Shown: positions 35,206 to 47,119, numbered from the stretch's first letter. The stretch is 64,000 nt of DNA from Isoetes taiwanensis (GCA_021234155.1 JAJEKV010000281.1:186001-250000), one strand, 5' to 3'. Notes: generated by a model not told the origin, from the letters alone. Program-made: numbers and translations.

Positions 35206-35735
35206 AAAATGCAGTTCCAAGATTGGGGTTCAATGCCGACGGATGATATGATTCAAGAAATATTGGATAAAGGGGGATATGAAGCTTTTAAAAAGAGAAT
35301 GGTAGCAAAAGGCTTCGTCCCGAAAAAGGTCAGTAAATTTGATTAAAAACTATGTTACAAATCTATGTTTTAGAAATAGAGATTTATGTTTTAGAAATCT
35401 ATGTTTTAGAAATAGAGATTTATGTTTTAGAAATCTATGTTTTAGACTGAGGATAAAGCAAGAAAAGAGTGTTAGACGGCTGATGTGGAGCAGGTTTTTG
35501 AATTTATATGTTTCTTTCTTTCAGCATAAGGCTCTCGATTATGTCAAGGGAAAAAGGGATTATCTTCAAGGCCAAGTCAAAAATGGAGAATGAAATTAAG
35601 ACTGTACGTTTATTTGCTCAAGCCAGTCATCTTTTAACTATCGAACCTCTAATTCTTGAGATTTTGCAGCCAACCATATGCTACGTTGATAGTGAATCTG
35701 ACGAGGAAGAGAAGAAAGAGGTAAGAAAGGGTTTA
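35206..35735 (+). other. Exon-like segments of unknown gene, inside CACTA
   Basis: From ATG 35208 the frame reads MQFQDWGSMPTDDMIQEILD, then YEAFKKRMVAKGFVPKK, up to a GTCAGT donor at about 35329. After a TTTCAG acceptor (about 35524), HKALDYVKGKRDYLQG follows. After a TTGCAG (about 35670) comes PTICYVDSESDEEEKKE and a GTAAGA donor. These could be parts of a CACTA-encoded accessory protein or a captured host gene. I do not recognise the family. Confidence 0.35.
35362..35446 (+). repeat. Minisatellite in intron, about 37-bp unit
   Basis: CTATGTTTTAGAAAT and AGAGATTTATGTTTTAGAAAT alternate about 2.5 times between two exon-like segments. Confidence 0.9.
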
Positions 35736-35925
35736 TTTTTAACTAGTCTGGTTTTATTATGCTTGGAGTCATGTGGTTTTGTTATCTTTTAAGTTTTGAA
35801 ATTTTAATGACTTAGGTGGCATGATTATAGTGAGCAACCAATCCTTGATTAAGATATTATAGGCATGCTAAAATGATTGTGTTTTAAGGGAGATTGTAGA
35901 CAGGCCAAACATGCAGTACATATAT

Positions 35926-36612
35926 TCTAGAATGGGACTCGCAAGAAACCAACAAACCGCCCATAGATAGGCTTCTCATTCATCTCAGCAGATTTTCTAC
36001 AATGGTGGACAGTGGGTAGCCGCACACATGCGAACTACCCACGAAAAATAAAGGGAAAATCCAATTATATCATTTGGACCCCAAAAAAATACAATGCTAA
36101 TAGATGAGTGGTGATGTACTGCGAAAGCTTATCAGGGATTAAAAACCCGCCCGGGTTTTCGGAGGAAAACCCTAGTGATAAACCTTCGCAAGGGGCTTAG
36201 ACAAGCGTAAAGGCATAGAATCGCTCCCAAAACCCTCGCATGGAGAAGTCGAAGCGGATGCTCGCCAGCCCGTACTGCACATCACCAACACAACAAATGA
36301 GAAAACATAGCGAGAATAGCATCACCCGGTAGGGTGGAAAAATATGATAAACGTAACTTGTACAAAATATAATAAACAAAAGAAGGGGGGGGGGAGGGTG
36401 GGTTCAAGAGAATAAGGGCTACGAGAGAAGAGGAAGCCCGATGAGTCGTGGATCAGAAACGCGCCTGAAATAGTCGAATTCCAACCGAAGCGGGCATGCC
36501 GCCGCGCATGCATGCATGACATGCATGCTCGTCGTCCCATTCTAGAATGGCGTCCGATGTCTCGGATCGATCGCGATTCTAGAATGGGGACTCGCAAGAA
36601 ACCAACAAACCG
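35926..36612 (+). repeat. Direct repeats TTCTAGAATGGG...ACAAACCGC
   Basis: About 36 bp at 35926-35961 recurs at 36572-36608 with one extra G. Nearby, CAAGAGAATAAGG plus a CGAGAGAAGAG-like tail occurs at about 36403 and 36764. These indicate local segmental duplication. Confidence 0.8.
36120..36190 (-). ncRNA. Structured-RNA candidate, copy 3
   Basis: The outer arms TGCGAAAGCTTATCA (36120-36134) and TGATAAACCTTCGCA (36176-36190) are complementary except for two G-U-type positions. On the minus strand the core reads GGGTTTTCCTCCGAAAACCC (a hairpin) and then GGGTTTTTAATCCC. The core matches copies at 48254-48340 and 51594-51680, while the arms do not. No known RNA family recognised. Confidence 0.5.
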
Positions 36613-37829
36613 CTTGGAGCTACCGGAGAACTTCCTTACAAACTAGGATCGAGGGCGAAGGTCACGGGGGACGAGGCCAAAAGGCCGGTAAAGGATAGCA
36701 AGAAAGATACGCCAAATTGGCTAAACCAGGCAGGAAGAAGCCCCTCCCCTGCCTGGAAACAATTCAAGAGAATAAGGTACTGCTGAGAGAAGAGTTGTCT
36801 TTAAATTTGAGAAGTTTGATATGTCTTAAATGTGGCTAACATGAGAACAAGGGAGAATGCAGCGGAGAGAAGAATGGCATCGATGAAGGCATCTGTTGCA
36901 GTCCACAACATGAAGAGGACCGTGGAGATGGAGAAGATTAAACTATTACCTTCATGATAGTCTCTGAAATTTAGTTCTTTCAGCATGTAATTTTTGCCTA
37001 TGAGCATTGTTAAAACTTTATAATGATTATGAATAAAAAAATCAGTCAACTTTCTGTACCATCTTCTTGCAATTTGGAAAAAAGCGTTCTGTTTACTCGA
37101 AATAAGGGCAATTTTGAGAGAGATGCTATTAGCAAAATATCTTGGTTGTGTTTGTAGGTGATTGATTATTTTTTTGTCGTAACTTTCTTGTTTCTTTTAT
37201 TACTAGATTTGACACAAGACTTGACTCATTAGATGATGCAAAGTAGAAAAACTTGAGCCTTAAAATTTATTGTGTCCTTTCACACAAGACTTGACTTAAT
37301 AGGAGTGCAACGTTGAACAGTTTTTGAGTTTTAAATTTGATGCAATTCTAGAAAGTAGATTCAATTATGTTTGTTATTAGCTTGTCACAATTTTGTTGAA
37401 ATATCAATAATTATATCCCACAACTATTTACTACAATTGTGTTACTATGATGCCAAATGCTTGATAGTATATTGGTAATAAACTTGTTATAATGTTCATA
37501 ACAATATCAATGCCATCTTGACACATCGTCGTTGCAGTGTTGCTAGAAATTGCCTTTGCGTCTAAATTTGTGACAAATGAACATGACACAATCTTGTCAT
37601 AATAGTTGACGCTCCGGTGACAACTTTGTGGCAAATGAATATGTCAGCATAGTGACAAGGATGTGACAATAAATGGAGTTTAGAAGATCCCATTTGTGTC
37701 AACAATTTCGACGTAATACCTGACGATATGAGCACCTTTCTCTTGTAGTGTGAAGAGGAGAAATAAAAAATTCTACAAAGGTTGGTTGAATTAGAGAAAT
37801 AAAATGTTGAGGTTAGATGCATGGGAGTC
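36613..37829. other. CACTA right part and flank, no gene
   Basis: To 37750 this is the CACTA right region with subterminal TGTCA motifs. 37754-37829 could continue the gag-like coiled coil. No complete ORF. Confidence 0.5.
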
Positions 37830-38463
37830 ATTTGATAGGATAAAGCCACATATATTGGAATATGAGGAGCAGAGTAGTCTCCAAAGTCTTCAAAGAAGGA
37901 GTATGTTTTCGACCATATTGACTTGTACTTGGGGATGCCACTAGAGAAAGTGGGCTATCCATAAATTGTTGCACATTATCAGGCTTTGTCACTGGAGGTG
38001 ATTGGTTGGGCATTTTGAACATCTTCATCTTGCATAATTTTGGGAACAAGTTCTTCAGTGTTTGTGTTTGCAAGGGCTTCCTTTGGAACTATAACAGAAG
38101 CTTGTTGTTCTGCTTGAATAATTGGAGGATTGGGTTGCATGCGATCATGCTGAATGAGAGGAGATATTGGAGGATGAAGGACTTGCCAGGGGCCTTGACA
38201 CCAAGAAGTTGGAGATACGTCTTTCATATTCCAGAAGGTATCTTCAACAATTAATGTAACATCTCGGGAGAGGAAAACCTTCTTGGTAAGGGGGTTGTAC
38301 ATACGATATGCCTTGGCAGACATACTGTAGCCAACAAAGATACATTTGATACTATGGTCCTCCCATTTTCTTCGTTTTTATTTAGGTACATGCACATATC
38401 AAATACAACCAAACACTTTTAGATGGGATAGTATTGGTTGCTTTCCAATCCAAGCTTCATATG
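37830..38463 (-). pseudogene. Ty1/copia integrase C-terminus and linker, fragment
   Basis: On the minus strand the reading starts YEAWIGKQPILSHLKVFG and continues SIKCIFVGYSMSAKAYRMYN then PLTKKVFLSRDV. These are hallmark segments of copia integrase (KxPxEAW...L..LRVFG and the KGYR.Y.P...K...SRDV box). The acidic/proline linker toward RT follows with frame changes. The fragment ends at 38463, where a CACTA-like terminus starts. No RT of this copy is present. Confidence 0.8.
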
Positions 38464-38909
38464 CACTACAAGACGATAGACATTTTTCATCACTTTAATA
38501 TCACCTAAAATTTCAAAAAGTATTAAGTGATATAGATACAATGACACTACCATTGACAAGATTCTACCATCTATAGTATAATTAGCATCGTCATAAATTT
38601 GATCAACAATTATATCAATACTAATTAATGACAATATATGTGTTACTAATAGTGTCATGAATAATATCACATATTGCATCAACTTTACCATCATTTATTA
38701 ATCCAATGGTACTAATGACAATATAAGTGTAATAGCTTATGCCAGTTACAGTATCATCAGCTTCATTTATAGTATCACATATTCGCAATTATATCAGTGC
38801 TAGCATATGGCGCTATATGTATTGATAATAGCATCATGGATAATATTTCGACTTACATCACTCTTAATATCAATACTTGTTGTAATTTTGATACTGATAA
38901 TATAAATGC
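38464..38909 (+). mobile_element. CACTA-like terminus, far end not found
   Basis: CACTACAAGACGATAGAC at 38464 resembles the TIR of the 30406-37750 element and breaks the copia integrase frame exactly. The following AT-rich sequence repeats ATATCA/ATGACA motifs. A matching TCTTGTAGTG followed by ATG was not found in the window, so this is a truncated element or a solo end. Confidence 0.5.
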
Positions 38910-39189
38910 AGGGTATAAAAGAGTGGCGATTAATCGCCAAAAGGCAATTTTCTAGGGATATTCAAGAAAAAAGTGGCGAAAGATTATAAGGGATGATTTT
39001 TCATGGGAAAAAAAAAATAGCCATATAAAAGGGGGCAAATTTCGTAACATCTGAAATATCGCCGAGTGAATCTGCAGGACGGTGATCACAATCGCCTTCT
39101 CTATAGACGAATCAGCAAGCTCTAAAATCGGCAAATAGCCATGTCTTGCCCACCGATGGTTCTTCTGCTGCAAAAAATCGCTGCCTATA
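38910..39189 (+). mobile_element. Terminus related to the MULE-like element
   Basis: AGGGTATAAAAGAGTGGCG followed by ATTAATCGCC aligns with the inverted right end of the 27790-29375 element (AGAGTAAAAATTAAGGACG then ATTAATCGCC). The opposite end was not identified. Confidence 0.45.
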
Positions 39190-40560
39190 GTGGCTTTCTT
39201 GTTATGCTTTTGTTCAAGTGGAGATAGGCTAGATTGGACCGATGCTTCGCGTCTGCTGGATAGCCTGAATTTGCTGCTCTATGTTCCCACAGCAAGAGGT
39301 ACAAGGCTAACCTCCTATGTCGGATTTGCATGTGGTTTTGAGCCCTATTATTGTGTGTGTATCCTTTCTAGAAAATAAGTTAAATCCATATCTGGATGTT
39401 TTTGCAGGGACCAACATGCTGTTATAGAAGGGTCACTACCTATTTGATTGGGTTCGATCTATCTACCTTCAGCATATTTGGCTCTATTTTTATGACAATC
39501 TCTATTTTCCATTTATTTGCTAACATTTATGTCCTTTTGTATCTCTGCGATGTTATGCACATAGTATCATTGTGTGTTATTTGCAGGAAAACCGAGACTT
39601 TGGACTGCTAATCAAGAAGTGTTGTTCCTCTTAGCAAAACATACATCAAGAACATGTCTGTGATCAACACTATATCTGTATTTTACTGTTGGTACATCTC
39701 TCGAAAATGTTGTTACCAGGTACTGTAGCTGCATTAGATTTTCATAGGTTTTGCTATAAAAGTATGTATAATCTGCTAACTGTTGGTATCCAATGCAGCA
39801 TAATTGATGCATTTGCTGGCAAGCTTAACAAAGGTTCATGGTCTGCTATACACAGATCTAATTACACACACAAGTAGTAGTATATGCTCCTTTAGGTAAA
39901 TAAGCTATTAGATTATTTTGCTGTCAAGAAGCGATAGATATGACTATTAGAATAAACTATTGTCTCATGCACAGGAAATTTGTTTAATTTTGATTTCTCT
40001 ATCTTTTAATATTTGAATAAGTAATGCTTTCTAATGGATAGAAGTAACGTCTTAGTGGCTGATACATCGTAAGTTTACTTTCATAAATAGATATTTTTCT
40101 AGCCTAGATCTCAAACACCATGTTGTCTATGTAATGCAACAAGTATCATTGCTTTTGAGCTTGAATGGGTCTCTTGTATGGAAGATACTACTAAAGTTAT
40201 CGGTGATCGAGAATACATCTTTTCAGATAATATTGAAAACCTCGTTTGTAATGCAATTGCTGAGAAATATCAGATTCAAGTTCACATCATACTGTACTAA
40301 CTTAGACGTGTTGTTTTAACGTTGCTATAATCCATGTTAATTAACCATTAAATTATTATTTTATTATCCACTTTGAAGATAGATCACAGTTTTTGAGGAA
40401 ATGCAGAAGCAGACTGTAGAATATCTTGATAACCTATTAGAAGATCCTTCCATCGGCAATTGAAATTTTACAGACAGGTCGCTCAGGGAACACACATAGA
40501 ATTATTTTAGAGATTATCAAGAAAGTTATAATGCAATACACTCTCTAGGCCACAAAAGTT
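39190..40560 (+). other. Exon-like fragments of unknown gene(s)
   Basis: Several short frames are bounded by TTGCAG or TGCAG acceptors. At about 40136-40299 one reads IIAFELEWVSCMEDTTKVIG and then REYIFSDNIENLVCNAIAEK. At about 40391-40460 VFEEMQKQTVEYLDNLLEDP is seen. Composition is protein-like and splice signals are plausible, but I cannot name a family. Proximity to a MULE-like end raises the possibility of captured exons. Confidence 0.35.
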
Positions 40561-41357
40561 TTGTTGCAGGCTTTCATTGGTAAGAACAAAGTCTTTTATT
40601 CTTACAAGGCTGATCCTTACAGGATTGTTTAAATGAAACTACAACACTCAGCGATCGTGAAGTCTTTACACAAGGCTTCCCTCAGGATCCCACCATATAT
40701 TGGAAGATGGTCTGGGAAGCCTAAATGTAAGAGGGGGTGTTACCATATGTGATACCATTTGTGTGGTGAAAGGGACGATTATTGTAGCTAAGAACCCATG
40801 TCTTCACCTGGCGATATTCTTTTATTGAAGGTTGTGAATGTGCTACATTAAACCTCATGGTTGATTGCTATACTTATTGCTGAGCTCTTTCTTCTTGCTG
40901 TATTTTCCTAAAACTGGAACTTAAACTTTGATTTTCATTACTCTATAGCCCTATCTTGATTCTATGGAAAAAGAAGTCAAACTTATATAGCCTTGCAATA
41001 AGGCTTCTTAAAATTAGGATATGCATTAAGATGAGGCACACTTTTGCAAGGCATACAAAATTTGTATTACTCAAATTTGCCAAATAAAATTGTTAGTGGT
41101 CGAAAAAAGTTCAAATTTAGCCAAGTATAATTATGCATTAAGAATTACTTCTAAGCAAATTTAGCCAAATAGAAATGCAAAATTCTCCTTTTTTTTCAAG
41201 TTTAGCCAAACGTAATCTTAGTGCTAAAATTTTGAGCTCCTTAAAATTTACCCTGTATAAATGTTAATGCTTATGACAATTGTAATATCATTTGTAATGG
41301 CAATACCTTCTTCAAACTCCCATAGACAAAGTACACAAAATATATTATAGAATAGAA
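40561..41357. other. No gene; ends in (TAGAA)n tail of LINE-2
   Basis: AT-rich, with three TTTAGCCAAA motifs (41118-41210). The final bases before Helitron E, TATAGAATAGAA, continue as TAGAATAGAATAGAATAG after it at 47035, so they are the distal part of the LINE-2 tail. Confidence 0.6.
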
Positions 41358-42383
41358 TCTATATATAATAATAAAGGAGTTTTGTGATAGTCTGTGCAGC
41401 ATCTTGGCCGTTGACTTTTTTTAATCTGTTTTGATCCGTAGATTTAGCGGTTTTGTTTTGCGCGCACTTTGTAATAGCCATTGCATTGCAACAACCACCG
41501 GAGCTATGGTGATGCCTTTCCTTTCTCGATTTGGTGTCGATGGTAAGTTCTTAAACATTTTCCCCTGAGTTGCTTATGGCCATTTCGATTTGGTGCCGGT
41601 GATGAGTTCCTAAGCATTTTCCCCGTTCGATTTTTTAAAGGTATTTTCGTCCCTTCATTGCACGGTTTCCTTGGGCGTCTTCTTTTTGGATCTGAGTTGA
41701 TGCCATTGAGCGGAAGTCGGATGGCAAGTTTGCAGTTTGATCTCTTTGTGGCTGCCTCAAAATTGGTTTGCATCCCCGTTTTGGCTCGACCTTTTCTGGT
41801 AGATGCTCTAATTCGGCTATTCCATTTTTCAACAGTGGTTTGTGCTTTTCAAATTTTCATTTTTCGTGGTCCTGCAAATCCACCGAGAAGTGCAGAACAA
41901 GAGCAGAGTCGGGCATTTTGTAGGACCTATTTTTGTTTTGGGCATTTATGGAACCTAGATTTATGGCACAGAGTCGGCCGTTTGTGGAATCTATTTTTAT
42001 TTGGGCCTCTGTTCTACGGATTTCCAACCAGTTAGGATATGTACATTAGGGCATTGGTGGAGAATTACAATGGACTGCAAATCCAGGTATTTTCTTGGCA
42101 GCATTTAAAATAATTTAAATGCGCAGCTCATATCTCCAAGATGAGCAATAAAGATTTTACTTCTGGCCTTAGAATGCTCATTGAAAAATGCAAAGGCCAT
42201 TTGGCCATCAATATCACATTACAATCAAAGGCAAAACCGTATCATGCTGATGAATCTTTTTACCTATGCAGAGCACAACTTTCTTCTTTTTCAGACAGAA
42301 GGAGCAGGGCACGTTTGATGCAATCTAAACTCTTATGCATTCAGTGACAAAGTTCTACTGTATAGCAGACACGACTTAAAGAC

Positions 42384-43146
42384 ATGGAAAGAATATTTGT
42401 TGCTGTTTGCGTGAGGCCAATCATAAAGCAAGACAATGATATAAATAACCCTTGGAAAGTGGATGAAAATACTATTTCCTTGTGCAATTCATATGGCATA
42501 CCTGTTCCTTCTTCTTCTTATACTTTTGGTAAGAGCATATCATTTAATCCCTATGCTAACTTATAGTGATTACTTCTAATGTTCAGTGTTCATGCAGATC
42601 ATGTTTTTGGTACAAAGGCCAGAAATGCAGAGGTCTACAACATCCATACAAAGGAAGTAATTGCTTCTGCAGTACGAGGTTTTAATGGTAAAAGACACAT
42701 GTTAAAAAGACTGGGTTTTTAAATTGTTTGCAAACTGACGACGTACATGCACTAAAGTATATTAAGCAAGAGTTGTATCGTCTATTACAAAGCATATATT
42801 TCAAAAACTTAGGTTTCTCATACATAACCAATGTTAGTGAAATGTCTTTATTAAGCTTTTGCTGTTGGACAGGCACAGTGTTTGCACATGGACAGACGAG
42901 TAGTGGGAAAACCTATACAATGCAGGGATCAGGAGATGTTCCTGGTATTATTCATCTAGGCGTCCGTGATGTCTTTTACAGCATAAAGAATGTACGTACA
43001 TTCCTGCCAGCATATTATACACATGCCATGATGGAGATTTGCATGCCATAAGCATATTGTTTTGTCAATAAAACTTCACAGATCTCTGGCAGGGAGTTTC
43101 TGACCCATGTCTCTTACATGGAGATTTATAATGAAGATGGAGTTAG
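42384..43146 (+). pseudogene. Captured kinesin motor N-terminus (kinesin-7/CENP-E-like)
   Basis: Four exons with intact GT-AG introns, in phase: 42384-42528 (MERIFVAVCVRP...), 42598-42687 (DHVFGTKARNAEVYN), 42873-42991 (FAHGQTSSGKTYTMQGSG, the ATP-binding P-loop, then GIIHLGVRDVF) and 43082 onward (REFLTHVSYMEIYNED). Kinesins are microtubule motors; MERI- starts with this P-loop variant and VSYMEIYNE are typical of plant kinesin-7. Homology stops at about 43137, just before the expected INDLL, where the sequence changes to unrelated DNA. Position 9 reads Cys where Arg is usual. Only about the first third of a motor is present, so it cannot be functional. Confidence 0.85.
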
Positions 43147-43702
43147 ACTCTCAAGGCCAAGTCGTTGATCACACTTACAAGTGAGCCACTGAACATGAGC
43201 GTGGGTGCTTCGTGTTTGAATCGACTTTGAGTTGGAGGTAGGTGACAAGTTTGATCATAAGATAACTTCTGTTCTCAGATCCAAACCTAGAGTTCGTGTA
43301 CAAGCCCTGACTAAAAGATAGTTTGCAAGCATAATCTCAGGCTTTATGCCATGCCGTAGCCTACCCATCCTCTGCAAAAATGGAACATTTAATCCTTGCC
43401 ACGGCTCTAAGCATCCAACTATTTGATTATGGATGTTTCTTCTGTTCCTAACACTTGTCTACTTCTTCTCTATTCTCCTGCTCTAACCAACCGTGGTATA
43501 TAGGGGTTGTCTCTTTGAATACCCCAATAACACCTGAAGCCTGCTTGATTGGGTTACCACATATTTGTTTAATTGTCTTAGTAGTGCCATAAGTGTCAAG
43601 ACACGGTTCAAGCTCTTTTCTTATTTGATCTCCTTGGAAATGACATACTTAATGTGGATCGGGATCCATGGAAGACTCAAAAAAATGTTGCCATCTTTGA
43701 AT

Positions 43703-44180
43703 TTAGCTCCAGATCTTTGAGGGATTATTTGTTGGATTCTCTGGCTTTAGAAACAGAACATAAACTCTAGCCCATACACGACCAAGAAGATCTACAATAC
43801 ATGCATAATGATGCATGCATGCATCGCTGCATGCATACAACACACTGAAAACAAACGTAACATGGCTTGGCTTTACACCTTGTGTTGTCATATGTCGGAA
43901 CAACAGCCCGTGAGCCTTTGCACTCTCGCCATATTGAGCATATCCTGAAATTATTAAACTCCACGACACGACATCTTGTGTGGACAAACAGTCAAAAAGT
44001 GAGCACGCATTATTCATGCTGCCACATTTGGGATACATTTCAATAGCAGCACTATTAACAAAGATATTAACAACAGGCCCAGCTTTTATCATGTGTGTAA
44101 GATGTGACAATGTAAAATGCCCTAGACATTTATTCATGGTGAAGACTGGGACACTAAGGCACTTTGACCAATAATTTTTG
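43703..44180 (-). pseudogene. Captured PPR-protein fragment
   Basis: The minus-strand frame (144 codons from 44137) carries IFVNSAAIEMYPKCGSMNNA, DVVSWSLIISGYAQYGE and GVKPSHVTFVFSVLYACSDA, then ACIVDLLGR. These are the S-, L- and P-type repeats of plant PLS-class PPR proteins, which bind organellar RNA for editing or processing. Between YACSDA and HYACIVDLLGR about 25 residues of the usual repeat are missing, at a run of ATGCATGC repeats (43802-43836). No targeting peptide, E or DYW domain. Confidence 0.8.
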
Positions 44181-45339
44181 GCCTCTACATTAGGCTTTAC
44201 TTTTTACAAATTCATTACTTCAGTTCTCACAGCTCTATTACATATTTAATAATGCATGTTTGCTGCTATATTTTCCGTGTTCTTTGGATAAAGTTGAAAA
44301 ATGAGGTATGTCCTTGCAATCTCGATCTCCTTGTGCACATGTAAATTCTGATTGTGAAAATGGAATTTAACGAGGACATCATGAATTGAAATTCAGTTTG
44401 CTATGTTTACAAACCGTGGCAACATTAAAAAAAAAAAAAAAAAATGAAACGTTGTCTTTTGAGGTTGAAATCTTATGCAAGTGAAGGGAACTTGTGTATT
44501 AGTTCCTTAGAAGATTAGTCACAAAGGATGTTCTAGGTCTGACACAAATGTTGAGCGAATAATTAGAGCGAATGCTTGATACACAAAAATTGGAGCCTTT
44601 GATAATGGTCATGGTAAGAAATATCATGCTAATGCCAAGGAACTCCCCAACGCCGCCTCAAGCTCTCTGCATGAAAAATGGGAGATCATCCGATTCTACA
44701 CATAGTTGCTATCCAAAGAGTTGGACTTGTACATGCGGTCATGTTAGGCGGGATCTTTGGGGCATCAACGAGAAATTCTAGGGGGCTTAGTAATCCCGAA
44801 GTACGCAACTAACTATAAAGGCTACCTCAATTCTCTGCATGGGTGTTGCAAGACATTCAAGCAACAACATGCAATATAACATAAGATCAACAACAGAAAG
44901 TTAGTCCACATCCTCAGAAACGGCACCAATATTCAGAGCATGGAGATGGATCATGGTCACACACTTGATGCTTTGATTAAGTTCATTTATTTCGATCGCC
45001 TAGGGTCTCCGCCTAATTAAGTTTTAAGAGTGGTCAACTCATGATGCAGTCCATACTACGGACAGTAGGGAGGATCCAATCCAATAAATACCTGTCTGCT
45101 GATTTCCCTGCTTGCTAGGCAACAAAGAAATGTGAAACATCACACTCCATTCATAAGGTGTCTTTTGTTTCAAGGATCCCTTACCTTCTGATAACCAGGT
45201 TCTTGCCATCTCCCAGTGTTAGAATGTGATCAAAATAATCTAAAAACTTCTACAAAATGCGCGATTGGCCTTTTTGAAGCCACCCCATTTCCTCAAATAT
45301 CTTTGCATCATTGGGGAAATAAGGCGTCAATATGCGACA

Positions 45340-45640
45340 AGTTTGTTACATGCATGTGGCAAAGATAGTTAGCATAGAGCAAGGCGGTGGCTCCAAGCAC
45401 CACATGACCGCGTTTCTTTATTGATATGTATGCTAGAAGTGGGAGTGAAATGGGAGCTTAAACGAAGCACACCGTGTCTTGGATGGACCTTTGAACCAAA
45501 ATGCAGTCTCATGGGGCACACTGATTACAGGGTATGCTCAGCATGCTCAAAGCTCTCTTGCTCGAGAATGTTGCAACAGCATGCAGGTTGAAGGCATAAA
45601 GCCTACCAAAGTTACTTTACTTAGAATTTTAAAAGGATAA
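45340..45640 (+). pseudogene. Second captured PPR fragment, opposite strand
   Basis: The clearest part, about 45500-45636, reads NAVSWGTLITGYAQHAQSSL then MQVEGIKPTKVTLLRIL. Upstream in shifted frames are LHACGK and IDMYAR-like segments. It is PLS-class again but differs from the minus-strand piece, so it is a different donor or repeat. It contains stops and frame changes. Confidence 0.7.
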
Positions 45641-45861
45641 AGCAGCATAGAGGAATTGAGAAGGTTGCATGAACAGATCATTGAAAATGGTTTTTCCAAC
45701 AGACACATGTTGAAGTACATAATCATATACCCAGTTTGATTACATTCTCCTTGCCATATAATTGTTAGAGTGACCATCTGGATGCTTAAAAGGATTCTGA
45801 ATGTTGAAAAACAAATCAGGTGTAATAAGGACTGCAATTGATCATTTTTACCCACCTCTCA

Positions 45862-45966
45862 GGTGATCCTGACCTATGTGGTGTTCCGGGAACAATTTGG
45901 GCTGATAAGTACTCTCCTCAAAGTTCTTCTGGCCTAGCATTTCACAAGAAAAAGGTTCCATCTTGA
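45862..45966 (+). pseudogene. Probable captured LRR C-terminal cap exon
   Basis: After a CTCTCAG acceptor the frame reads GDPDLCGVPGTIW and ends at a stop after HKKKVPS. The G-(N/D)-P-x-L-CG pattern is typical of the end of LRR domains in plant receptor kinases. It is short, so the family call is moderate. Confidence 0.5.
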
Positions 45967-47119
45967 TTTTTTATTTCCTTGGTACTCATATGTCAGTTTT
46001 AAAACAAGAATGGTTATTGCAGGTAGTAGAAGTCCGAGCATGGTTGCATGCACAACTGGGCAACCCCTTTGGGGTAAGGATGGAACTTACTGGGTACGGG
46101 GTGTTATTTCTATGGTCTACTTGTTAAACCTAGCTACAATTTAAATTACATCATTGGGCCGACAAAACTACTATGCATCAATGTCAAAACATTCTTCATA
46201 TTTTGGGTGATATTGTTATTGCAGTCATTCAGTATTCAATACGCATGCATATATGTATATCTTGGTTAATATTTTGTATTCTCTCATCTTTAGATGGTGA
46301 CCCAAAATTTCCAGTAAGCTTCTTAGGAAGTGTTTGCAAGTTATAAGCTTAGCAGAGAAAACATTTTGATGCAAATCTAAGCACCTTCAAAAATTCCAGT
46401 AACACCAACCTTGAGTCGTCATATGTCTCATAGGATTTTTAGGAAAGATGAGAGGAGAATTATTATTCATAGTAGTCATTATGCCCAAGGTCCATTATGC
46501 CCAAGGTCCATGACATTGCAAAGCATGATATTGCATTTCCAAGAATGGCAAGGCACAAATAAGGGGGGCATCTTTTGTGAAATGCAGAGCATCACCATTT
46601 GTCCAGTTGAATGCACATCACCTTCACAACAATAAAGATAATCTTATTTTTGAATGCTGTTATAACAATCAACAACATCCTAATTTTAACCACTATAACA
46701 ACAATGCATGACGGCAATAAGTTCATTAAAAACCTAGCTGTACACAATATCTTCTGATAGGTCCAGCTTTTGGCATTGTCCTGTGATGTCATTTATATCT
46801 TCTCATATGCTCTCAGTATGAGATCATGGACTAACTCTAGAGATCTAACTTCGCATAACCCTAGAATCTAATTTGCATAATCCGAATTGACTTCTTGTGT
46901 TTTATAATCTACGTGCTATATACAAAATAATCAAAAGCAAAGGAGGAAAAACCCAATGTTGTCAACCTTTTCTTTATGTTATTTTTTTGGTTTAATCCCG
47001 ACAAAAGCCCAGCAACGCTGGGCACTTTTTCTAGTAGAATAGAATAGAATAGAGATTAACGTCCCTTGTGCCCTCAGGCCCCTGGACTTGTGTAGCATGC
47101 GCGGTTTTGGTTTTTCCCA

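Larger units (their letters stand above)
30406..37750. mobile_element. CACTA (En/Spm-type) transposon, about 7.3 kb
   Basis: The left end CACTACAAGAGGA (30406) and right end, whose complement is CACTACAAGAGAA (37738-37750), form the inverted repeat. The 3-bp direct repeat TGA flanks both ends (30403-30405, 37751-37753). Subterminal zones are rich in TTGTGTCAA/TTGTGACAA motifs (30431-30530, 37560-37705), as expected for transposase-binding sites in this superfamily. No intact transposase: an acidic ORF at 31029-31262 (-) and exon-like segments at 35206-35735 (+) are the only candidates. Helitron D is nested inside. Confidence 0.8.
41358..47034 (+). mobile_element. Gene-capturing Helitron E, about 5.7 kb
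   Basis: 5' end A|TCTATATATAATAATAAAGG at 41358. The 3' hairpin is GCCCAGC-AAC-GCTGGGC (47007-47023), then ACTTTTT and CTAG (47031-47034) followed by T. Both flanks are the same TAGAA pentamer repeat, consistent with insertion without target duplication. No Rep/helicase. The cargo includes kinesin motor exons (+), a PPR segment (-), a second PPR segment (+) and a probable LRR C-terminal cap exon (+), listed separately. Between them are unassigned AT-rich stretches, including an A-run at 44426. Confidence 0.85.

Noticed and set aside
37751-38464. Copia fragment as cargo of one large CACTA element with ends at 30406 and beyond 38464
   Set aside because: The 37750 end with a matching TGA duplication already closes the left element. 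The 38464 end faces the other way and has ATG before it.
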